35,096 bases of DNA, from contig JAUSIT010000033.1 of NCBI GenBank assembly GCA_030647965.1, positions 1 to 35,096 on the forward strand, read 5' to 3'. Positions 23,706 through 31,277 of this stretch are shown here, in pieces. The position numbers were made by a program, and so were the translations under genes. The stretch comes from Nanobdellota archaeon. GTDB taxonomy: Archaea > Nanobdellota > Nanobdellia > Pacearchaeales > GW2011-AR1. How positions within the stretch are numbered: the stretch's first letter is position 1; every line of letters begins with the position of its first letter. Below the pieces are notes generated by a model. The model ran no database searches. It was given only the letters and a program-made list of their open reading frames with translations, and was not told the origin of the DNA.

Positions 23706-24116
23706 TTACTTTTTTAAAATAGTTAAAAATTCAAATAAACTTCTTGAAGTTCTAAAATTGGTTTCAAAAACTTCTTTTAACTCTTTATCTGAAAATTTCT
23801 CTAAATAACTTTTAACATATTCTCTTGTTTCAGGAATATTACAATTAGTGCAATCCCAAATTCCTTTTAATGGAAGTTTTAAATGTTTAAAATAAAATCC
23901 TTGATTGTTAGTTATTTTGCATTTTCCTTCAGGTATTTCCATATCTTGCTGATATTCTGGGCAATAACAAAAAACACAAATTAATTTATTGTCATCAACA
24001 TTGTGGCATTTTTTTCCGTCAGTATTATTATAACACGGGCAAAAATCAGGGTCTTTTTTCTTTTTATTTGCAAAAGTATATTTATTAATTATTTTTTCTA
24101 TTAGTTCTTCTTTCAT
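23706..24116 (-). CDS. Cysteine-rich small-domain protein (COG2158-like)
   Basis: A 136-residue protein whose cysteines follow the COG2158/PF04071 pattern: FCPCYNNTDGKKCHN, LICVFCYCPEY, GKCKI and IWDCTNCNIPET. These probably bind zinc or an Fe-S cluster. Family members in methanogens lie near cobamide or metal genes, but no such genes are here. The C-terminal 40 residues are helical (EYVKSYLEKFSDKELKEVFE) and go beyond the domain. The gene converges with the TrmB-type regulator and lies just upstream, on the other strand, of tRNA-Phe. Confidence 0.65.
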   Translation of the reverse strand: MKEELIEKIINKYTFANKKKKDPDFCPCYNNTDGKKCHNVDDNKLICVFCYCPEYQQDMEIPEGKCKITNNQGFYFKHLKLPLKGIWDCTNCNIPETREYVKSYLEKFSDKELKEVFETNFRTSRSLFEFLTILKK

Positions 24117-24173
24117 TAAAATAGGGAAAAATATTTCTTTAAAAAAATATGGGTAATCCTTTTTATTCTAAAC

Positions 24174-24183
24174 CTTTAAAAAC
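24174..24183 (+). promoter_or_regulatory. Promoter of tRNA-Phe
   Basis: CTTTAAAAAC, preceded by CTAAAC, lies about 25-30 nt before the tRNA 5' end. Confidence 0.5.
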
Positions 24184-24205
24184 ATCAGTATATTTTTGTT
24201 TTTGC

Positions 24206-24325
24206 GGGGCTGTAGCTCACCGGGAGAGCATCCGGCTGAAGATATCGAAAATCCTGGATTTTCAGGATGTCCGAAATCTGATTTCAGACACCGGTTGGTA
24301 GGGGGTTCGACTCCCCCCAGCCCCA
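24206..24325 (+). tRNA. tRNA-Phe (anticodon GAA) with intron
   Basis: Acceptor stem GGGGCTG/CAGCCCC, D arm GCTC-ACCGGGA-GAGC, T arm GGGGG-TTCGACT-CCCCC. The anticodon loop reads CTGAAGA, giving GAA. A 48-nt intron sits at the usual archaeal place after position 37; removing 24242-24289 (or 24243-24290) leaves a normal 72-nt tRNA. The intron holds two hairpins (GAAAATC-CTG-GATTTTC and GAAAT-CTG-ATTTC). It should be cut by the splicing endonuclease at a bulge-helix-bulge. The outer anticodon-stem pair is a T-T mismatch in this reading. No 3' CCA is encoded. Confidence 0.88.
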
Positions 24326-24390
24326 TTTATATTCTAAAATAGAGATTAATTTATCATAATTATTATAAAGCTATTTTGAATAATAAAAAA

Positions 24391-24684
24391 ATGAGTTATA
24401 GTAAAATAGAAGCAATAATTAATTCTGATGGAAAAGAAGTTTTAAGAATAGAAGGAGAAATACACGGCTCATTAAATAAAACTCCAAATCCAGAAGTATA
24501 CATTTTCAAATTAAACGGAGATGAAGGAAGAATTTCAGGATTTAATTTCACTCCAAAAATAATGCGATTATCTGATTTTATGGTAGAATTTGGCAGGCAA
24601 CATTATGGTGATTATTCTATTCCTGAAGAAAGACCATTAAACTATTCAACAAGCATTAAAATAACTGAAGTAAAGGAAGAATGA
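24391..24684 (+). CDS. Hypothetical small soluble protein
   Basis: A 97-residue protein started at ATG 24391 (MSYSKIEAII). The in-frame TTG at 24376 is less likely. A TATA-like TTATAAAG about 25 nt upstream of 24391 fits a leaderless mRNA. The product is mostly beta (KVLRIEGEIHG-like strands, VYIFKLNGDEGRISGF) and ends with charged residues. No signal peptide, membrane segment or known motif. Confidence 0.5.
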   Translation: MSYSKIEAIINSDGKEVLRIEGEIHGSLNKTPNPEVYIFKLNGDEGRISGFNFTPKIMRLSDFMVEFGRQHYGDYSIPEERPLNYSTSIKITEVKEE

Positions 24685-24723
24685 TTTCAAAACATTTATA
24701 AAAGAAAAGATATTGATATACAA

Positions 24724-24912
24724 ATGTTAAAAGAGAGGGCAAAGAAATTAAGCATAATAGATATACAGCTGATTAAACTTGCTGTTTTCTTTTTTGCATT
24801 TTGGATTGCAAGTTATTTCCCTAATGAGATTATAATGCAATACAGATGGTTATGGTTTGGATTATTTATTGTATCTTCAATTAAACCTTTATGGAAATTT
24901 TTTAATAAATGA
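24724..24912 (+). CDS. Small membrane protein
   Basis: A 62-residue protein with two hydrophobic helices (about residues 15-32 and 39-56) after a basic N-terminus. TATA (CATTTATAAAAG, about 24693-24704) lies near 25 nt upstream. Its stop overlaps the next start (ATGA), so the two are co-translated. Family not recognised. Confidence 0.55.
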   Translation: MLKERAKKLSIIDIQLIKLAVFFFAFWIASYFPNEIIMQYRWLWFGLFIVSSIKPLWKFFNK

Positions 24913-25130
24913 ATTGTAGTTTAATAGATGCCTGTTGCTGGCATAAAAGTCCTGTGAATATATTATTACATTATGTCGCCGGTATTATTTTAATTTATGG
25001 ATTATGGTATCATCAATGGAGTTTTATTATTTCTGCTATTGTAATTGCAATAATTGGCCATATAATTCAATCATGTTTAATAAAAGAAAATAAAGGGGAT
25101 AAGAAAAATGCAAAAATTAAGAAAAAATAA
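24909..25130 (+). CDS. Small membrane protein
   Basis: A 73-residue protein with cysteines near the N-terminus (NCSLIDACCWHKS), two helices (about residues 17-33 and 37-56) and a very basic tail (KENKGDKKNAKIKKK). Translational coupling to the preceding gene by ATGA suggests a membrane partnership. Its end overlaps the start of the pilin-like gene by 23 nt. Family not recognised. Confidence 0.5.
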   Translation: MNCSLIDACCWHKSPVNILLHYVAGIILIYGLWYHQWSFIISAIVIAIIGHIIQSCLIKENKGDKKNAKIKKK

Positions 25131-25671
25131 TAAAGCAGCAATTGAATTATCTATTGGGACAATAGTTGTTGTTGTTTTAGCAATGTCTATGTTAATTTTA
25201 GGTTTAGTTTTAGTAAAAAATATTATGACTGGCTCTATAAATAATGTTGACCAAATAAACGAAAAAGTAAAGGGAGAAATTAACAAATTGTTTGTTGAAG
25301 ATAAAACAGTAGTATTATATCTTAAAAATGGTGAAGCTCAAATCAAGCAAGGTGGAAGCTGGGGAATTGCATTTGGAATAAAAAATTTAGAAACAGGAAC
25401 AACACAAGGTTCTAGTTTTACTTATGATGTAGAGGTTTCAGATAGTAAGATTGAAGATAAGTGTGGGATTACAAAAGAAGATGCAGAATTGTGGATTACA
25501 ACAGGAAAATCAGATGAATTTCAAATTGCTCCTGGAAAAACACAAACAGGAATTGTAAGATTTAATATTCCTACAGAAGCACCTTTATGCACAATAAGAT
25601 TTCATATGAATGTTCAAAAAGATGCAAAAGCATATCAAACAGAAATCTTTGATATAACTACAATAGCATAA
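25108..25671 (+). CDS. Archaellin/type IV pilin-like protein
   Basis: A 187-residue protein. A short basic leader (MQKLRKNNKA) runs into AIELSIGTIVVVVLAMSML, the class III signal-peptide pattern cut by archaeal prepilin peptidase, with the hydrophobic N-terminal helix kept for filament packing or membrane anchoring. The rest is beta-rich (LYLKNGEAQIKQGGSWGIAFGI). It has two cysteines, DKCGI and PLCTI, that may form a disulphide. The start overlaps the previous gene. AAAGGGGA about 10 nt before the ATG is a likely ribosome site. No pilus assembly ATPase or membrane platform gene is in the window. Confidence 0.7.
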   Translation: MQKLRKNNKAAIELSIGTIVVVVLAMSMLILGLVLVKNIMTGSINNVDQINEKVKGEINKLFVEDKTVVLYLKNGEAQIKQGGSWGIAFGIKNLETGTTQGSSFTYDVEVSDSKIEDKCGITKEDAELWITTGKSDEFQIAPGKTQTGIVRFNIPTEAPLCTIRFHMNVQKDAKAYQTEIFDITTIA

Positions 25672-25869
25672 ACAAATAAATCTAATTTTAATACAACTTC
25701 TTCGAATTAGTTTGTTCGCTGAACAAGGATATATGAATTTGCCTAGTGGCAAATTACGATTTATTAATAAATAACCTCTAGGAGCCGCTAGGCGACTTAG
25801 TATTTTAATGAAATGCTATAATTTTAGATCTTAAACAAGCTTTATTAATTCTATTTTAGTATTATTTTT

Positions 25870-26727
25870 ATGATGAAAATTCTAGCCATTGGTGACTTTC
25901 ACGGAGATTTTCCTGAAAAATTAAAAGTTCTAATAAAAAACGAAAAACCTAAATTAATTTTATCAACAGGAGATTATGCAGGGATAAAAGAATGGAGACC
26001 TTTGCTTAAAAAAATATTCAAAGCAAGAAACAATGGAAAAAATTTAAGTGCATTAGAAATTCTTGGGACTAAAAAATATAATTTATTATTAAAAAAAGAT
26101 TTTAATGACGGGAAAAAAGTTATAGAAAATTTAAATAAATTAAAAATAAAAACTTTTTCTGTTTTTGGTAATGGTGACTGGTATGAACCTATTCCAAATG
26201 ATTCGAAAAGAAACTATGCAAAATTAATAAAAAAACTAAATTATATTAAAAATATAAACAGGGGGCATGGAAGTTTTGAAAAATTAAAAATTACAGGATT
26301 TGGGGGCTATTTAGACCCAGATGCTTATTTTACAAAAATAGGTATAAAGGCAATTAATGAAGATAAAGAAACAAATAAAGAAAGAAAAATAGGCTATGAT
26401 TATGAAGAAGAAAAATTAATGAATTTAATAAAAAATAAACCTGAAATTCTTTTGATCCATTATACACCTTATGGTTGTTTAGATAGATTAAAAGAAAAAG
26501 ACTCTCCTTTAAATGGGAAAAATTTAGGAGTAAGCTCTTATAACAGGGCAATTGAAAAATTTAAGCCTGTTTTAGTTATCTGTGGGCATATGCATGAAAA
26601 TCAGGGCTCATGTAATATTGGAAAAACAATTATTGTAAATCCTGGTTCAGCATCTGAAGGAAAAGCTGCAATTATTGAGTTTGATGAAAAAGAGAAAAAG
26701 ATAAAAGGAGTGAAGTTCATAAAATAA
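25870..26727 (+). CDS. Calcineurin-like metallophosphoesterase
   Basis: A 285-residue metallophosphoesterase with the five metal-site motifs in order: GDFHGD, STGDYAG, FGNGDWYE, LIHYTPYG and ICGHMHENQG. The final NPGSASEGKAAIIEF is common in archaeal members of the family. The substrate is unknown; relatives act on phosphodiesters or nucleotides. The TATA-like TTTATTAATT (25840-25849) lies about 25 nt before the ATG at 25870 (a second ATG is at 25873). cysS starts 1 nt after the stop, so they form an operon. The upstream gap holds small hairpins (AATTTGCC/GGCAAATT, near 25735-25755). Confidence 0.85.
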   Translation: MMKILAIGDFHGDFPEKLKVLIKNEKPKLILSTGDYAGIKEWRPLLKKIFKARNNGKNLSALEILGTKKYNLLLKKDFNDGKKVIENLNKLKIKTFSVFGNGDWYEPIPNDSKRNYAKLIKKLNYIKNINRGHGSFEKLKITGFGGYLDPDAYFTKIGIKAINEDKETNKERKIGYDYEEEKLMNLIKNKPEILLIHYTPYGCLDRLKEKDSPLNGKNLGVSSYNRAIEKFKPVLVICGHMHENQGSCNIGKTIIVNPGSASEGKAAIIEFDEKEKKIKGVKFIK

Positions 26728-26728
26728 A

Positions 26729-28057
26729 ATGGCATTAAAAATTTATAATACACTAACGCGAAAAAAAGAAACATTTAAGCCAATAAAAAAAGGAGAAGTA
26801 AAAATTTATGTTTGCGGGCCGACAGTAAGTGGAGTTCCCCATCTTGGGCATGCACGCCAGCAGATTACATTTGATACTTTAAGAAGAGTTTTGCTTTATT
26901 CAAAATATAAAGTAAAATTTGTCTCAAATATCACTGACATTGAAGACAAGATAATAAACAAAGCAAATGAACTTGGTAGAGATATAAAAGAATTTTCGGA
27001 TGAAAATGAAAAGTTGCACAAAGAAGACTATGAAAAACTTGGAATAATGAAACCAGATGTTCAGCCACATGCAACAGAATATGTGAAAGAGATGATTGAA
27101 CTTATAAAAAAACTTGAGAAAAAAGATTTTACTTATGTGATTAAAAATGATGGGGTTTACTATGATGTTTCAAAATTTAAAGAATATGGAAAACTTTCCC
27201 ATCAAAAAACAGAAGATTTAATGGCAGGAGCAAGAATAGAAGCAAAAGAGCAAAAAAGAAACAAAGAAGATTTTGTTCTTTGGAAATTTTCAAAGCCAGG
27301 GGAACCGCAATGGGATTCTCCGTGGGGAAAAGGAAGACCTGGCTGGCATATAGAATGCTCTGCAATGTCTGAATCTATTTTAGGACTTCCCCTGGACATT
27401 CATGGAGGCGGGCAAGATCTAATCTTCCCACATCATGAGGACGAAATTGCACAGTCAGAAGCAGCTTTTGGAAAAAAATTTTCAAACTACTGGGTGCATA
27501 ATGGATTGGTCAATGTCGAAAAAGTTAAAATGTCAAAATCTCTTGGAAACTTCAAAACTATCAGAGATTTGTTTAAAGATTACAAACCCGAAGTGATAAA
27601 ATATTTTGTTCTGTCAACACATTATAGAAAGCCTATTGATTTCTCAAAAAATTCACTTGATGATGTAAAAAATTCTTATGAAAGAATAAAAAATATAATT
27701 TCTGAAATAAAAGATGATGGAAAAACAAATAAAAAATATGTTTTAGAATTCAAAAAAGTAATAAATGATGACTTAAATATGCCTCAAGCTTTAGCTATTT
27801 TCTGGGAATTGTTAAGAGATAAAAAAGCAGAAGGAAAAATTAATACAATAAAAGAAATGGACAAGATTTTCGGACTTAATTTATTAGAAAAAGAAAAGGA
27901 AGTAATCCCTAAAGAAATAATTCAACTTGCAGAAGAAAGAGAAGAAGCAAGAAAAAATAAAGATTGGGGCAAATCAGACAAACTAAGAGTAAAAATAAAA
28001 GAAATTGGCTATGAAATAAAAGATATGCCTAGCGGATTTGTATTAAGTAAGATTTAA
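26729..28057 (+). CDS. cysS: Cysteinyl-tRNA synthetase
   Basis: A 442-residue class I synthetase that charges tRNA-Cys. It has KIYVCGPTVSGVPHLGHARQ with the HIGH-type motif HLGH, the zinc ligands C (YVCGP), C (IECSAMS) and HHEDE (FPHHEDEIAQSE), WxxHNG (YWVHNGLV) and the KMSKS loop (KMSKSLGN). A helical tRNA-binding part follows, ending with REEARKNKDWGKSDKLRVKI. Length is normal for a compact form. It is co-transcribed with the metallophosphoesterase. The RuBisCO-fragment gene follows after 37 nt. Confidence 0.95.
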   Translation: MALKIYNTLTRKKETFKPIKKGEVKIYVCGPTVSGVPHLGHARQQITFDTLRRVLLYSKYKVKFVSNITDIEDKIINKANELGRDIKEFSDENEKLHKEDYEKLGIMKPDVQPHATEYVKEMIELIKKLEKKDFTYVIKNDGVYYDVSKFKEYGKLSHQKTEDLMAGARIEAKEQKRNKEDFVLWKFSKPGEPQWDSPWGKGRPGWHIECSAMSESILGLPLDIHGGGQDLIFPHHEDEIAQSEAAFGKKFSNYWVHNGLVNVEKVKMSKSLGNFKTIRDLFKDYKPEVIKYFVLSTHYRKPIDFSKNSLDDVKNSYERIKNIISEIKDDGKTNKKYVLEFKKVINDDLNMPQALAIFWELLRDKKAEGKINTIKEMDKIFGLNLLEKEKEVIPKEIIQLAEEREEARKNKDWGKSDKLRVKIKEIGYEIKDMPSGFVLSKI

Positions 28058-28081
28058 AATATCTAAAGATTATACTAATTA

Positions 28082-28091
28082 AAGGAAGGTG
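28082..28091 (+). promoter_or_regulatory. Strong Shine-Dalgarno of the RuBisCO-fragment gene
   Basis: AAGGAAGGTG, 3-5 nt before the ATG at 28095, matches the anti-SD (CACCTCCT) well. It argues that the 50-codon frame is translated and is not just a decayed relic. Confidence 0.55.
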
Positions 28092-28094
28092 AAA

Positions 28095-28247
28095 ATGAAA
28101 ACATTAGAATTTGTAAATTTGAATTATAAACCAACTAACAATGATTTAATATGTTTGTTTAAAATTATTCCTAATAAAATGTCTTTGCAAGAGGCAGCAA
28201 ATAATGTTGCTCTTGAATCTTCTATTGGAACATTAAATGAATGTTAA
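28095..28247 (+). CDS. 50-residue RuBisCO N-terminal-domain fragment
   Basis: An intact 50-codon frame (MKTLEFVNLNYKP at the start, LNEC at the end). It aligns without gaps of note to residues 16-62 of the RuBisCO next to it: LNYKPTNNDLICLFKIIPNK against VNFDLKNPKNGEYMLCVFHL, and EAANNVALESSIGT against QAAAEVAAESSTGT. Identity is modest, so the duplication is not very recent. It stops after the first helix of the N-domain and cannot be catalytic. A strong ribosome site precedes it and no frameshift is seen. It may be a maintained small protein, perhaps binding RuBisCO, or a truncated paralogue on its way out. Confidence 0.6.
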   Translation: MKTLEFVNLNYKPTNNDLICLFKIIPNKMSLQEAANNVALESSIGTLNEC

Positions 28248-28305
28248 GTTAAAAAGTGTTTTCCTGTTTAAAAAACTTTAAATAGTTTATAATTGTTTAA
28301 ATAAC

Positions 28306-28312
28306 AAGGGGG
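28306..28312 (+). promoter_or_regulatory. Shine-Dalgarno of RuBisCO
   Basis: AAGGGGG about 10 nt before ATG 28323. A TATA-like CTTTAAATAG (28276-28285) lies further upstream, so rbcL may have its own promoter after the fragment gene. Confidence 0.5.
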
Positions 28313-28322
28313 ATAAAAAGAG

Positions 28323-29777
28323 ATGGATATAAAAAAACTGCTGAAAACACTTAATCTACATCAAACAGCTTATGTGAATTTTGATCTGAAAAATCCAAAA
28401 AATGGAGAATATATGCTTTGTGTTTTTCATTTAGTTCCTGAAAAAAAATTAAATATATTGCAAGCTGCTGCTGAAGTTGCAGCTGAATCATCAACAGGAA
28501 CAAATTTTAAAGTTAATACTGAAACTCCTTTTTCAAGAAATTTGAATGCTTTAATATACCAGATTGATTTAAAGAGAAATTTAGTTTGGATAGCTTATCC
28601 ATGGAGATTATTTGATAGAAGAGGAAATGTTCAGAATATATTGACATATGTTGTTGGGAATGTTTTAGGAATGGGAAGTATAGTTGCTTTAAAATTATTA
28701 GATGTCTGGTTTCCTCCTACAATGTTAGAACAATATGATGGGCCCAGTTATACCTTGGATGATATGAGAAAATATCTAAAAGTGTATGATAGACCTATAC
28801 TTGGAACAATAATAAAACCTAAAATGGGGTTGACTTCGGCAGAATATGCAGAAGTATGTTATGATTTCTGGATTGGTGGAGGAGATTTTGTTAAAAATGA
28901 TGAGCCGCAAGCAGACCAAGATTTTTGCCCATATGATAAAATGGTTGAAAATGTAAAAGAAGCGATGGATAAAGCAGTAAAAAAAACAGGGAAGAAAAAA
29001 GTTCATTCTTTTAATGTTTCAGCTCCTGATTATGATACAATGATTAAAAGATGTGAGTTAATAAAAAATGCAGGATTTGAAAAAGGAAGTTATGCTTTTT
29101 TAATAGATGGGATAACCGCCGGGTGGATGGCTGTTCAGACGTTAAGAAGAAAATATCCTGATGTCTTTATACATTTTCACAGAGCAATGCATGGTGCTTT
29201 TACACGTCCTGAAAATCCAATTGGTTTTACTGTATTAGTTTTATCTAAGTTTGCAAGATTAGCGGGTGCTTCGGGAATACATACTGGAACAGCAGGAGTT
29301 GGGAAAATGAAGGGAAGTCCTGAAGAAGATATTGTTGCAGCACATAATATTCTACATTTAAAAGATAAAGGATATTTCTTTGAACAAGAATGGGCAAAAA
29401 TACCTGAGAAAGATAAAGATATGATGCATTTAGTGCATAGAGATTTAACACATCATGTTATATTTCAAGATGATAGTTGGAGGGGGGTAAAAAAGTGTTG
29501 TCCAATTATTTCAGGAGGTTTAAATCCTACTTTATTGAAACCATTTATAGATATAATGGGAACAATGGATTTTATAACAACCATGGGTGCAGGAGTGCAT
29601 GCTCACCCAAAAGGAACACAAGAAGGAGCAACTGCTTTAGTTCAGGCATGTGAATCATACAAGAAAAAGATAGATATACACAAATACGCTAAGACACATA
29701 AAGAATTAGCAGAAGCAATTAAGTTTTTTGAGAAAAATAAGAAAGAAGTGAAGAGTTCTAATAGTGAGAATAGTTAA
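28323..29777 (+). CDS. rbcL: RuBisCO large subunit, form II/III-like
   Basis: A 484-residue RuBisCO. Catalytic residues are kept: K165 in GTIIKPKMGL, the carbamylated K191 with D193 and E194 in GGGDFVKNDEP, H286 in IHFHRAMHGA, H320 in SGIHTGT, loop-6 K328 in GVGKMKG and the phosphate site SGG at 397-399. AAESSTGTN marks the N-domain. Compared with form II enzymes it has an insert of about 25-30 residues (about 352-390) before CPIISGGLNP, as in form II/III enzymes of methanogens and DPANN archaea. In such archaea RuBisCO works in the AMP/nucleoside pathway, giving 3-phosphoglycerate from ribulose bisphosphate; enolase here could use that product. AMP phosphorylase and the R15P isomerase are not in the window. 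Confidence 0.93.
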   Translation: MDIKKLLKTLNLHQTAYVNFDLKNPKNGEYMLCVFHLVPEKKLNILQAAAEVAAESSTGTNFKVNTETPFSRNLNALIYQIDLKRNLVWIAYPWRLFDRRGNVQNILTYVVGNVLGMGSIVALKLLDVWFPPTMLEQYDGPSYTLDDMRKYLKVYDRPILGTIIKPKMGLTSAEYAEVCYDFWIGGGDFVKNDEPQADQDFCPYDKMVENVKEAMDKAVKKTGKKKVHSFNVSAPDYDTMIKRCELIKNAGFEKGSYAFLIDGITAGWMAVQTLRRKYPDVFIHFHRAMHGAFTRPENPIGFTVLVLSKFARLAGASGIHTGTAGVGKMKGSPEEDIVAAHNILHLKDKGYFFEQEWAKIPEKDKDMMHLVHRDLTHHVIFQDDSWRGVKKCCPIISGGLNPTLLKPFIDIMGTMDFITTMGAGVHAHPKGTQEGATALVQACESYKKKIDIHKYAKTHKELAEAIKFFEKNKKEVKSSNSENS

Positions 29778-29788
29778 TTGGGAATAAC

Positions 29789-30100
29789 ATGGATAAAATA
29801 AAAAAAAGAATAATAGAATCAAGAGAAAGAGCCATAAAACATGGGAGAATATTTAAAAAAGAAATTTTTAATTCTACAAATACTGCGATTGTTGCTGCAT
29901 TTGGTTTTCTTATTGCACTTACATGGAAAGATGTTATTACAGAAGTTGTTGGAAAAATAGAACAATTTGATTCGATAAGTGGAAAGCTGATAAGCGCTTT
30001 GCTGATTACAATAATTTGTGTTGCAGGAATTTTAATAACAACAAAACTTCTTTCAAATGAAATGGAAAAGCCAGATTATGCTAAGATAATAAAGGCGTAA
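29789..30100 (+). CDS. DUF5654-like small membrane protein
   Basis: A 103-residue protein with a basic amphipathic start, then FKKEIFNSTNTAIVAAFGFLIALTWKDVI, then a second helix (about residues 66-88, LISALLITIICVAGILITT). The pattern of F..E...T.AI..AFGF.IAL.WKD and two helices fits DUF5654, a family of archaeal membrane proteins of unknown role. It follows rbcL by 11 nt and may share its transcript. Confidence 0.6.
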   Translation: MDKIKKRIIESRERAIKHGRIFKKEIFNSTNTAIVAAFGFLIALTWKDVITEVVGKIEQFDSISGKLISALLITIICVAGILITTKLLSNEMEKPDYAKIIKA

Positions 30101-30192
30101 ATGAAAGATTATTATTTAATTTTATAAATTTATATTCTAGAAGAATTTATTAACTAGAAGTACTTAGTAAAAGTAGTAAAGAGACAATATAA

Positions 30193-31209
30193 ATGGGGCT
30201 AAAAAATCTTATATCAAAGGTTGCTTTGATTTCTTGTTTAAGTTTTGCTGGTTTGAACAATGGTTGTTATACTGTTATGGCACATAAAGATATTATAAAA
30301 ACTGAAAATGCAAGAATAGAACAAAAAATTGAAATAAATAATTATAATGCAGAATATTCTGGTGGCGGAGGATATGTTTATAATTCTCTTGGACAGGATT
30401 TTTATAATCCTTTTTGGAGTTTACATAATCCTTTTTGGAATAATTATAATTATGGAGATAGATATTATGGACCTGATTTTGGTTTTGGGTATAGTTATTA
30501 TGATCTTGGTTTTAGGCCTTGGCATAATGATTTTTGGTTAGATTATTATTCTCCCTATAGGTCTCATTCTTTTAGACATTACCCTCATATTCCTTTTTCT
30601 AGAGATTCTTCAAGAGATTGGGAAGATGAAAGAGAAGATAGAAACGGGAGAAGTGATGGACAAGAACCAAAAATTAATTACCGAACTAATGAAAGACAAA
30701 TAAGAATGGACAGACTTGGAACAACAATTAGAAGAACTTCACAAACTCCTCAATTAGATAGACAAAATGTAAATAAACCAGACCAGCAAAATCCAATTAA
30801 CAGAAGTCAAAGAAATTATCAAAATCAACAAAGAATAGATAGAACTGATTCTCAACAACCACAAAGAACAGAAAGAAGAAATTATCAATCAACACAACCT
30901 CAACAAACACAACCTAAACAATCAGAACAATATCAACAACCTAAATCAAATCAATCAAACACAGAAAGACCTTTAACTCAACAACCAAGAGTTTCTCCAC
31001 AACCTCCAGTAAGAAGAAATTCAGAAAGTATAACAATAACTTCAAGAAGAGAGTCTCAACCTGTTTCACAACCTAGACCTGCTCCACAACCTCAAATAAA
31101 ATCAGATAAACCTGTTTCACAACCACAATCTTCTCCAAGACAACAAAGAGCCCCAACTCAACAAAATAGTTCTGAAAAAGAAAAACCAGTAAGAAGAGGA
31201 ATAAAATAA
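30193..31209 (+). CDS. Secreted Gln/Pro/Arg-rich low-complexity protein
   Basis: A 338-residue protein. The N-terminus (MGLKNLISKVALISCLSFAG) is signal-like and ends in NNGC at residue 25, a possible but imperfect lipobox. Residues 55-135 are rich in Tyr, Phe, Trp, Asn, Gly and Asp (YNPFWSLHNPFWNNYNYGD). From about residue 140 it is highly charged and then Gln/Pro/Ser/Arg-rich to the end, very likely disordered. Such Tyr/Trp then Gln/Pro layouts are known mostly from bacterial envelope proteins. The gene stands alone before the amidase operon, with a TATA-like TTTTATAAAT about 60-70 nt upstream. Confidence 0.6.
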   Translation: MGLKNLISKVALISCLSFAGLNNGCYTVMAHKDIIKTENARIEQKIEINNYNAEYSGGGGYVYNSLGQDFYNPFWSLHNPFWNNYNYGDRYYGPDFGFGYSYYDLGFRPWHNDFWLDYYSPYRSHSFRHYPHIPFSRDSSRDWEDEREDRNGRSDGQEPKINYRTNERQIRMDRLGTTIRRTSQTPQLDRQNVNKPDQQNPINRSQRNYQNQQRIDRTDSQQPQRTERRNYQSTQPQQTQPKQSEQYQQPKSNQSNTERPLTQQPRVSPQPPVRRNSESITITSRRESQPVSQPRPAPQPQIKSDKPVSQPQSSPRQQRAPTQQNSSEKEKPVRRGIK

Positions 31210-31249
31210 TTATTATTTATCAATTAGTAGTGAAAATTAGGATATAATC

Positions 31250-31257
31250 TTAAAAAT
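31250..31257 (+). promoter_or_regulatory. Promoter of the amidase-ligase operon
   Basis: TTAAAAAT, with ATAATC before it, lies about 25 nt upstream of ATG 31278. The mRNA would begin at or near the start codon (leaderless). Confidence 0.4.
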
Positions 31258-31277
31258 GCTTTTTTCATTCTAGAGTA

